Part shown: positions 7,647 through 18,200 of the stretch, piece after piece
Position numbering within the stretch: the stretch's first letter is position 1
Layout of the letters: every line of letters starts with the position of its first letter
Origin: Nocardia fusca NBRC 14340
GTDB lineage: Bacteria; Actinomycetota; Actinomycetes; Mycobacteriales; Mycobacteriaceae
Direction: 5' to 3'
DNA length: 64,000 nucleotides
NCBI RefSeq assembly: GCF_001618425.1
Contig: NZ_BDCU01000042.1
Span: forward strand, 1 to 64,000
Program-made: the position numbers and the translations under genes
Notes under the pieces: generated by a model
The model's database searches: none
Told to the model about the DNA's origin: nothing
Seen by the model: the letters and a program-made list of their open reading frames with translations, nothing else

Positions 7647-9233
7647 ATGGCCGGCGAAATCGAACTGGATCCGAATCAACTGCTGCGGCAGTCTGCCCGG
7701 CTGGCCGAACTCGGCGAGCAGGTCGGCCGCGCCTGTGCCGACCTGCGCGATTCACTGGACCTCGCCCACGGGTGCTGGGGTGACGACTATATGGGCGACG
7801 CGTTCGCGGAGGGCTTCACCCCCAATGCCGATCAGTTGCTGGCCGGTCAGCAGGCGATGGCGGACGGCTTGCGCGATACCGCCGCGGCGATCCGCAGTGC
7901 CGCTGACCGATTCGCGATCGACGATCGGGACGCCGGTCGGCGCATAACGCACACGCCCGGTCCCGGCGACGAGACGCGTTTCGCGTCGGCTCGTGTTACC
8001 GAGCGTTCCGTGCCCCGGACGGTGACCGAGCCCCAGACGGCTCCGGACCGCCGCGTGAAGGCGGAATCGGCGACCCCGTCGCGGACGGAGCCTGATATGG
8101 GTGCCGCGCCACCGGGGACAGCGCCGACCGGGGTGTCGAATTCCCCCGCCGCTCAGGTGCCTCCCCGCAGTGACAGGCCGTCGGCTTCCGCTGACCGGGC
8201 CCCCGCTACCCGGGCCCCGGCTCAGGCCCGCGGAACCGGCCCTGTGGATGCGCCGAGTCCTGGCAACCCATCCCGCTCGGTATCGGCTCCCACGGCGCCC
8301 GGTCTCCCGGTGCCGGGGAACCCGGCGCCGACCGGACCGAACCGAGTCGATACCGGACCCCGTGCGGAGTCTGCCCGTCCGACTCGGCTCGGTTCCGGAG
8401 GAAGCCCCTGGAGCGGACGTTCGCCGAATATGCCGGGCCGGCAGCCGCCGGTCGGGGCGAATCCGCAAAATGGTTCGCCCCCACCGGGATCCCAGCCGCC
8501 GCGCCGTAACGGCCGCCGTCCCGCACCTGAGCGACCTACGGAGAACCTCGATCGTTCGCCCGTGCCGGCTTGGCTGGGACAGATGCTCGCGCGGTCGCAC
8601 GGTGTCGAGGTCGCCGGGTTCGACCTGCCGGACCTGGCGGAGCAGCCGATGCGGGAGTTCGCCGCGGCCGTCGACCGAGTGCTGACGGACTATCCGATGA
8701 TCGTTGTCGATCGCGTCGCAGTGGCCGAGCTGGGCGACGAGGCGGAGCCGGTGCAGTGGCGGCAGGAACGGCGAATATCGGCGACGATCCGGTCGATAAT
8801 CCTCGACCGCCGCGCGGCACGCACACCGGGCGTCCCGGCCGGCGGGGGACCGGATGACACGGCCCCCGCCGCGATGGATGATCCGGCAGCAGGATCCGGT
8901 GGTGCGGGGATCTACGCGGAAACCGTTCGTGCTCTCGGTCCGGCGCTGGACAGCGCCGGTGGCGGCGCCGCCGGGGCAGGTGCGCGGCGGGCGCTGGTGG
9001 CCGACTACATGACAGCAGTCGCGGGCCAGTACACGACGCTGGCCGAGCTGGTGCGCGGATTTCGCCAGTGGCGTGCCGAATTGGCCGGCGCGACGGATGA
9101 TTCGGGCCGATTCGACGTGCAGCGGGCCGTGCGTGCCGGATTCGCCGAGGTCGTACTGCGGGGTGGTGCGGCGAGTGCGCCGGCCCGGACGCTGCATACG
9201 CTGCTGGTAGACGCCGCACACCAGCGGGACTAG
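7647..9233 (+). CDS. WXG-type T7SS partner protein with disordered linker and GFD module
   Basis: The 528-residue protein has a helical WXG100-like N-terminus (1-100) with the turn CWGDDYMGDAFAEGF. A Pro/Ala/Arg-rich disordered linker follows (about 105-305), then a compact module with VAGFD and YPMIVVDRVAVAEL (about 307-355). The C-terminal helical region contains RGFRQWRAELAG (about 450-528). The same architecture occurs in the 560-residue protein at 55.3 kb. The GFD module is also the opening part of the zincin-like modules of the giant protein encoded directly downstream, suggesting a docking or shared-fold role. ATG 7647 follows the previous stop by four bases. The gene stop TAG directly abuts the GTG of the next gene, so translation is probably coupled. 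Confidence 0.7.
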   Translation: MAGEIELDPNQLLRQSARLAELGEQVGRACADLRDSLDLAHGCWGDDYMGDAFAEGFTPNADQLLAGQQAMADGLRDTAAAIRSAADRFAIDDRDAGRRITHTPGPGDETRFASARVTERSVPRTVTEPQTAPDRRVKAESATPSRTEPDMGAAPPGTAPTGVSNSPAAQVPPRSDRPSASADRAPATRAPAQARGTGPVDAPSPGNPSRSVSAPTAPGLPVPGNPAPTGPNRVDTGPRAESARPTRLGSGGSPWSGRSPNMPGRQPPVGANPQNGSPPPGSQPPRRNGRRPAPERPTENLDRSPVPAWLGQMLARSHGVEVAGFDLPDLAEQPMREFAAAVDRVLTDYPMIVVDRVAVAELGDEAEPVQWRQERRISATIRSIILDRRAARTPGVPAGGGPDDTAPAAMDDPAAGSGGAGIYAETVRALGPALDSAGGGAAGAGARRALVADYMTAVAGQYTTLAELVRGFRQWRAELAGATDDSGRFDVQRAVRAGFAEVVLRGGAASAPARTLHTLLVDAAHQRD

Positions 9234-12200
9234 GTGGCGCGGGTGGTCGATTCGGAATTACTGAATCCCGTGGTCGCGTTGCGGGATGCGTTCGAGGGGC
9301 TACCGGATTTCGTGCGGTTGCCGATCGAGATGGTGGTGTTCGGGGGGATGCTGCCGAATACGGATATCTCGCAGATGCGGTGGATGGCCGAGGAACTGCG
9401 CACCGATGCCGCCGCGCTGGGAGAACATGCCGATGCCGTGAAAAGCATTCTCGCGCAGGAGCATTCCATCGGCAGGTTCGGTGACGGGTTCCGCGACGCG
9501 TTGGAACAGCAGCAGGACGGCGCGGGCATGCTGCGTGAGCAGGCCGTGGCGCTGGCCGATCAGGCCGATGCGGCCGCCAATGAGGCGGAGAAACATCTGT
9601 GCGTGATGTTCGTCTTCGCGATCGATCTTGCGGTGCGCCTGGTCGGGATGCTGATGGCGGCGTCGGCGTCCGGTCCGGCGGGGGTGGTGGCGGCGGCGCC
9701 CGCGGCGCAGGCCGGCCTGCTGGCCGGGCGGGCGCGGGTCACGGCCATGCGGGCGGCGTGGAAACAGGCGTATGAGCGCATCGCGGCAAATACCGCGGCG
9801 CGGATGCCGAAGGTAGGGCCGGGGCGGTTCGCGGTGGTGGGGGCAGTCCAGGCGGCGGGGTTGACCGCCGGGGTGGATGCCGGTGTGCAGGGGCTACAGG
9901 TGGCGGCCGGGCATCGCGATCCGCTCCTGATGGGCGCGGACGGTACCAACCCGACCGGCATCGACCTGAGGTCGATCGGATTGGCCGGCTTTGCCGGTGT
10001 GGCCGGTGCGGCGGGCGGTATGCTCGCGGCCCGGTACGCGCCCACGATATTTCCTGCGGTGGGCTCCAGCCCGATGCTGGCGGGTCTGGTGCACGGCACC
10101 GCGGGTGCGGTGTCCGGTCTGGGTGCCACGGCGCTCGTCGCCGGCTGGCCGGAGCATTACACAGATTTACTGGGCGCCCTGGTCAACGGCGGATTCTCCG
10201 GTGCGGTGTTTGCCCGCGCCGGGATGCCGCGACCGGGGGTCGTTCCGCAGACCGTGGACGGCAGCGGCGGTTTTGTTCATCCGGACGCCGGTGCGGCCTG
10301 GAACGCGGGGCCTTCGGTGGCGCGCGGGATCTCCCCGGAAGCCCGGGCCGAGTGGGCACGCGCGGAAGCGGCGTGGAGCTCCGGGGATCGGACCGGGGCG
10401 ACGGTGCCGGATCGGGCGGTCTCGGCAGACGGCACGTCCGGTGCGCCCACAGCGTCCTCGGCTGCCGTGACCACGCCCGCGGCCGCGGATTCGGTTCCGG
10501 GAGGCGAGCCGGGACATGCCGAGAGAACCGAGTCGGCCGGTCGTTCCGATCCGTCTGCGGTGGACCGTCCCGAGTCCGCGACTGCTGCGGCTCAGCCGGC
10601 GGAATCGGTTCCTGGTGTGGTGGAGCGCGCGGAGCCGGTGTCCGTCGTGGGGCGCGCGGAACCGGTAGCTGCCCCCAGCCCATCCGGTCATGAGGCTGTG
10701 GCCGACCCGATGTGGGCGTCGCCGGACGTGCGGGGAACCGGACCGGGGGCGGTCGCCGCACACCCGAATCCAGCGGCGGTGGCAGCTGGTCCGGAGTCCG
10801 TCGCCGGTCGGGTCGAAACATCGGGCGCCGCGGCAGGTGCAGATGCTGCCAGGGCTGGAGGACGTCCCGAGACCACCGGTGCTCCGGGCCGTCCCGAGAC
10901 GGTGATGCCGGCAGGCCGGGGCGACACGCCGGCACCCGACGGTGCTCAGCGCAATCCTGCGGGGGGCCGGATGCCGGGGGAGGCGCTCCGCACAGTGTCG
11001 GCGGCCGGCGAAACCGCACCAGCACCGAAGGTCATGGACACCGCCGCGAACCGTCCGCACGCCTCGACTGCTGCTGCCTTGACAGGTGCCGCAAGCGATC
11101 GCCCGGTGCCGCGGGGCGCGGCCAGCGGTGCCGAGGCCGGCCGGAACGGGATGGGCACCGAGGCCGGCCGGGTTCGCTCGTCCGACGACGGACACACCAC
11201 CAGCGCACAGGCAGGCACCGACGGCGCCGGAAGCGAGCCTGCTACGGCGGGTGGGGAGAACACCTCTGGTGAGCGGGTGGATCCGGCCGCCGATTCGGGC
11301 GAAACCACCGGTGAGCCGGGTATTTCCGGTGACCGCGCGGTCCCGGGTGAGTCGGACACTTCCGGTGACCGTGCACCCGCCGGGGATACCGAGTCGGCGG
11401 GGGCATCCGGCGATCGAGTCCCGGACGGGCCGACGTCGCGCGAGCGCGCCGAGGAGATCCTGGCCGATTTCCATGCCCGCTCGGCCGAGCACCTGCCGGC
11501 GAATCTGCGCTTGTCCAACCTGTCCGACGAGGCGGTGGCCGCGGGGCTTTTCCATGGGAGTGAGCGGGATTCGCTGAGCGCGGGGATGGAGATTATACGG
11601 CGCCAGACGGTGAGCGAGCAGATCCCCGGCGGCATGGTGCTGCGGCCTACGCAGCTCGAGGGTGTGCTAGAGCTGGCGGCCGGCCGGCCGGTGGAGATGC
11701 TGCCGGGACAGGGCAAGACGCTGATGTTCATGCTGCACTCGATGCGGCAGGCGGTCAGCGAGGGATCGGTGCTGCTGGTGACGACCGCCGACGGGTTGGC
11801 GCATCGTGAGTTCACCGAGTACCGGCGGGTGCTCGAGCCCTTCGGTATCGACGTGCTGCGTGCCGATCAGGAGTCCGGGTTCGGACACAAGCCCGGTCGC
11901 CCCGCGATCGTGGTGGCCACTGGTGAGACGGTCGGGCATCTGTGCAATTCCGGTCAGGAGGCGCCGCCGCGCAGCGTGGTGATCGATGAAATGGACGCCG
12001 TCGTCGACCGCGGCGAGAAGACGTTCATCCGTTCGGAGAGCCAGTCGGAGGCGGCCGCGCAGCCGACTGCCCAGGAGGTGTTCGATGCCCATGATTTTCT
12101 GGCCGGCGCGCTGGCGAAGGGGCAGTTGTCATATGAAGATTTCGGCCTGAAACGCCTCGTCGAAGAAGTCGATATCGAACTGCCCGACGGAACCTTCGAG

Positions 12201-15200
12201 ATCGGGGCCGACTACTGGTACGACGGGCAGGCGAGTCTCACCTCTGGCGGGGTGGAGAAGGTGCAGGCGCTACCGGGCGGGCAGCGCTGGCTACAGGACA
12301 TGGGGCGTTCGCGGCTGGAGATGGCTGCCGCCGCCGAGTTCACCACCCGCAACAAGACCCACTATGTGATGGATCAGGGCAAGATCGTCATCATCGATCA
12401 GGGCGAACACGGCCTGCAGCGCAATCCGAAGACCTCGAGTGAAACCCGGTGGAGCGCCGAGGAGGGCAAGGCCGGTCTCGCCCAGGCCGTGGAGGCCAAG
12501 GAAATCCGCGCCGCCGAGGCGATCGGGATGAGCGCCGAACAGCACGGGATCGTACTCCGCGCCGACACCGACTCCGCCACAAGTATCACCGCCGCCGAGA
12601 TCTACGGCACCGATCGCTTCTTCGACCACGTCACGGGCGCCTCGGGCACCCTCGCCGACCTCGGTGGCGTCCTGAAAACCGTCTACAACCTCGACACACC
12701 GCATCGGGTCGACCCCTACAACCCCGTACGGCTGGTCGAGGGCGCCCCCGAGGTGCACGAGAACACCCGGGCCAAACTCCACGCTCTCGCCGAATCCGCC
12801 CACGTCATGTGGGACGGCGGCCACGGCCGGTTCCAGGAAATCCTGTGCCACCGTAACGATCTGGTGGAAAAGCAGGTGAACGCACTGGTGCGGGCCGGTG
12901 TGCCGCGCGAGGCGATCGAAGCCGTCGACGCCACCCGGATCGCGAAATGGGGTGCGGATTGGGAAACTCGGCTGCAGAACGTTTTCGACGCCGCCGGTGC
13001 GCAGGGCAAGATCCTGGTGATCAACCGGCAGGGCCAGCGCGGCGTCGATATCTCCCCCTCCGACGAGGTACTGGCCCAAGGCGGCATGCATGTCTGGATG
13101 ACCGAGGTCCCCGAACAGTCCTACATCTACGAGCAGGGCAAGAACCGTACCGCACGCAACGGCGCACCCGGCAGCGCGCAAGCATTCATGTCCCCACAGG
13201 ACGGGATCATCCGCAACGCCGTGCACCTGAGCGGGGTCCGCGAAACCGTGGTGTCCTACGAACAGGCCGTCGGTGCACACCGGGCGGACCCGACCCCCGA
13301 AACACACCACGCCGTCGTCGAGTCCGCGGACGCGCTGGCCTCGCTCGTACCCGGGCTGCAGGACCGCGCGCACCATCAGCAGACCGCGCAGTTCCTGCTC
13401 CGCTACGCCCCCATCTCCGAGCCCGAGGCGCTCCTCGCGGCCGTCACACCGTGGCATCCGGACAACGCCGGCCTCGCCGGGTCCGACACTCCCGCCGACC
13501 GCGTGCGGAGGCTGGCCGGCCTGCTCGGTGTTCCACCGCCCGCACTTACCGCCGGAGCCACGGACGAAACGACCCGTAACGCCGAAACTCGTACCGCCGA
13601 AGCGGCTGATCCGCTTCGCGAACTCCTGCGCCGCGCCGCTGTCCCACCCGCAGCGGTCGAAGCTCTGCACCAGTCCATCGACGCCACCGCACCCGGCCGA
13701 GCCGTACGGTACGCGCTGCTCACCGACGAACAGGCCCTCGACCACCTCATCTCGCGCCGTGCACCGCTCGCCGCCGCCCTCGGCTGGGATGCCGCGGAGG
13801 TCGAAGGCGCCGAGGGGCTGCGCCAGGTCGGCGATGCCGCAACCGCCGCCCAGCGCGAACTGGCCCGGGCGCTGACGGCGGCGGCCGATCCCGGGCCTGC
13901 CTCCGAGCGCGGCCCCGGCCCCTCCTCCGACGTGTCTCCCGCACTCGCCGAGGTCAGCACCACCATGGCCCGCGACATCCTGGGCGAAGCCCTCATGGGT
14001 GAGGTATCCGGCGGTGCGGCGAACCGGCAGTACGGCTCGGAAACCGAAGCGGCAACCGGCGGCGCCGACCGAACCGCTCCCCACGCGGACGTCGTCGAAG
14101 CGGCCGCGCACTATCTCGCCACCACCGCCCTGCTCGACCTGGTCACCGAGATCCACCGCCGCAGCCCCAACAATTGCGTCGACAACGGCGTCACCGGTAT
14201 GCGCGTGCTCTTTCCCGACAAGGCCGACCACTTCACCATGCCACCGGGCGGACTCGCATTGCGGGGACGCAACTGGGCCACCACCCGCCAATCGTTCCGC
14301 AACGGCGCACCGCAGGAGTCGCGTTCACTCGACGACGCCGTCGCCTCGCTGAAACAACGCCCTGGAGGCGCCCAGGTCCTGGTCTACCGGTGGAAGAACT
14401 CCGAGGGCCGCAGCCCCGATGCCGACAACCACCTCGTTGTACTGGTCAACGACAGCACCGACCCCGCCCGGCCGAAACTGAAAGTGGTCGACCTCGCCGC
14501 ATCGCCGGACGGCGACTACACCAGCGATTTCGGCCCCGAGCACCTCGCCAACCGCCGCGCCTTGCTCAACCGGGCCATCCCCTTGGCCACCTGGCAGCGT
14601 GAGCAAGAGCGCTACCTCGGCAGGCTGTCCGCTGCCGACCGCCGCTTCTGGACCATAGACTTCGACGCGGCCGGTGAACTCGCCAGCGACCCCGGCACCG
14701 CAGCGATGACCGAGCGGCCGGAAGTGCGTCCGGAAACGGAGCGGGCAGTCGAGGAAGCGCCGGCGCCCGTGCCCGAGGCCGGGCCACCCCGGCAACCTGG
14801 ACCGCGCATCGACGCTCTGAACTCCCGCCGCGGCGCAGAGCCCGTCGGTGTCGGTGCCCGTCCATCCGAGGACGCTGTTGTAGCCCCTGCCGAGCCCGCG
14901 GCAACCGCGCGGCGACCGCAGTCCGCGGCCGAGATCGAGGCCGATGCCGGTCAGCCGAACTGGCGGGTGCGACGCCTGCGGGACGAGCTCGAGCTGACGC
15001 GGTACCTGACCGAACGCGATGAGACCGGATCCACCGGAGCAATCGGAAGCACACTGCCCGAGCCAGGTGGGCGCGACGCCGGGTCACCCGGGTGGATCGG
15101 GAGCAGACCCGCCGATTCCGGTGCTCGTCCGGAGGAGTCGTCGAGTAGTGAGGCGCGAAGGTCGGGCGTGACGGCCGAAAACTTCCCGCTGCCCGGAAGA

Positions 15201-18200
15201 CTGGACCAGAAAACCCGCCCGCACACCGCCGAGGCCGCCGCGGACCTCGACCGGCTCGCCGAATTCGCCCAGGACCAGGCCGACTGGGCCAACACCGTGG
15301 TCGCAGATCTTCGTGGGCTCGACCGTCCTCCCGGCCCTGCCGATTGGGAGCAGGAGTTCTGGAAGATCACCGACCAGCGCACCATGACAACTGCTTCGGA
15401 GGCCGGGCCGGGCGCTTTGTCCGAAGCGATCGACCGGCCCCGCCGTACCAGACTCGGCGACATTCCCCGCTATGGTGAAGGCCCGATATGGATTCCGGGA
15501 AGACAGACGCCGGTGGGATTGCCGACTTGGGCCCGGGAAACCTTTGCCGCCGCTGGTGCACGGGCCCGGCGGCGATTCACCGCCGAGGGCGTCACCGGAG
15601 ACATCCTCGAAACCCGCATTCGCCTCACCGACGGCACGACCGCCCTCGGACGAAGGCTCATCCGTGGCGAAACCGCCGAAAACCTCGCACAGGAAATCCG
15701 GCAGCGCCGCGCCGAACGGACGGGGAAACTCCCCTTCGCGGGACCGGCCTTGGCTCCTGGCCAGGTGTTCTCCGAAACGTCCTCTCAGGAAGAACGCACG
15801 CGAATCCTCGACGACGCATTCGCCCAGCTCGCCGCGCCCGGCGAATTCACCACAGCCACCTGGGCCGAGATCGCCTACAAACTGTTCCACGCACCACAGC
15901 GAAAATCCGGCTCCGACGCGGTCATCCGGTCCTTCATGGCCGCTGTCGGCGTCCACCACCTCGGCCGGGTCCCCGAATTCCCTCACGATATCGATCTACT
16001 CGCCATGGTTACGAGCCAGGACGAGTTCATCGCCCTCATCCTCGAACACGGCAACATCACCGGCGAGATAGGCAGCCCGAGCACCGGACCGGCCGGCGAT
16101 GCCGTTGCGCCCGGCGGCACGATCGGGCGGAGACCGGGCGATGATGCCGCGGGTGGAGCGGATGCCGGACCTGGGTGGGTGGCGGTCGAGAGCCTGCGCC
16201 GCGATGTGTTCGCGGGGCATACCACGATTGCCGATATCGGTGTCGCTCTGCAAGCGGAGTTGCGGGCGTTGCCCGGCGGCGCGGACCACAGCGTGCGCGG
16301 GTTCGATTTGGCCGATGCGGATGTGGATATCGGCGAGTTGCGGGTGTATGCGCAGGCGGTGCTGGATATCTGCACAGTCTTCCCCGGGCATACGAAGCGC
16401 TCGATCGTGCTCGGTCGACACTATTTCCCGCGACACATCAGGACGTACGACTCTTCTTATCCCGCAGAGCGGCAGCGGCAGATCGTCCTGGATCTCCGGA
16501 CCGGTCGATCGAGAGGCCAACCCGAGCCTTTCCCCATGGAGATCTCCCCGGTGGGCGAGCGCCGCGGTGATTCCGCGGAGCGCGCGAGGTATCGGTGGGC
16601 CGTGCGTGATCTGGTGCCCCATCTCGGTATTCCGGGTTGGGAGTACGCCGGCCAGTTGGTGCTGCCGACGCTGATGGAATTCTTCGAGCAGGACTTCGCG
16701 GCGGCTGCGCGGCCGGTCGAGAGACAGCGCGGTCCGCATTGGGACGCATTCTATGATTGGCAGGTCCTGCAGGGTCTCGGCAGGGGCGACTTGATGCACG
16801 CGCTCGGCCGGGAGTACACAGTGGCCGTCGGGGTGGCTGCGGCATTCGCCGAGGGCCGTGCCATGGCGTACAGCCCCGCTGGGCGGCTGTACGAACTACT
16901 GGCAGCTCAGGACGGGATCGAGAAGCGTCCGATCACCGGGGACGCACCGATCGGTGAGCTGCGGGAAGCGACGAATGCCGAGAAGCTCGGGGTGCCGCCG
17001 GATCTGGTGGATGAATTCTCCGTCATCGGCGCCGATGCGGACCTCGGTGATCCGGATACCGTCGCGCGGGTCAACCAGGCAGTGGGGGATACGTTACAGA
17101 GACTCCTGCGTGGCTTCCCGGGACACGAGAACATCAAAGTTTCCGGTTTCGATTCGCCGCGTCTCGACACCGACGTGGTGAAAGAAGTAGCCAGGGGAAT
17201 GGGCTGGCTGATGCGGACGTATCCGAATACCGATATTCGCGAGGTCGGTTTCGGTGACCTCAGCTATGAGGACGCCCAAGCAGGTACCCTGCCGGGGTAC
17301 GGTGCCGTTCGGTGCTACACCGAGTCGATCGTTTTCGACACCACATGGGCTGCGAGCGCTGGCGAAGTTCGCAAGGAGGCCCGGCGCACGGTCGCCACAG
17401 GTTTGCATCCCGAGAGTTTCCTGTTGCGGCCGGTTCTCGCCTATACCGCCCACGAATACATGCACGCTCTCGGCGTGGCGGGCAGCAACGACGGCGAAGT
17501 GGCCGCCCTCGAAGCCCTGGCCGATCTGTACCTCGCAGAGGAGCTCGGCGAACCGACGCCGGCCGGCTGGCTGGCCTGGCTGCGCACCACGATCCCCGCC
17601 TACGGCTTCGACGCGGCCGGTCGATTCATAGCCGAAGAATCGGTGGCCAACGGCGGGGCCGACGTAGCCGTCCGCCGCTATGTGCTCGGGCCGCACGCCG
17701 AGGTCCGAGCGTCGAGCCTGGTCCAGCACGATCTCCTCGTCGAGGCCGCGGCCCGCAACGCGCAGCACGGCCGGTGGGAGTCGATGCTGGACGCACACAG
17801 GTTCCGGCGCAACGAGTCCCTCCTGCAGCGCTATCGGGAAGCCGGCACAATGCTCGATGTCGCCGGTCAGGTGTTCGATGCCGCCAGGACACGGGTGCTC
17901 GGTGCGATGGATACCTCCGGTGGTTACGTGTATTCCGATCGGCCGGAACGGTCGCATCCCTCGGATGCAGGTAACGAGGACGGCTCCCGGTCCGAGGAGT
18001 CGCGGGGAAATATGGGCGACGGCCTCATCGGCAGGCGTCCCTCGGTCGTACCCCCCGCGCAGCGGTACGGGCCGGGGATCTCCGATGAATGGTCGGAGCT
18101 GATCGACGCGGGGACCTCGCGGCTGGGGCGCAACCGTGCGATCGGTGCCCGGTTGCAGTCGGTTCTGCGTGCTCTCCCCGGTCATGGCGATGTGGTTGTG

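Noticed and set aside
7752..9221. Long minus-strand open frame opposite the WXG-type partner gene
   Set aside because: Arg/Gly-rich shadow frame; the plus-strand protein has WXG and GFD features and a conserved paralogue.
12291..14291. Minus-strand open frame of 666 codons opposite the SecA-like region
   Set aside because: Gly/Val-rich complement of GC3-biased coding sequence; no family, and the plus strand has clear ATPase and papain motifs.
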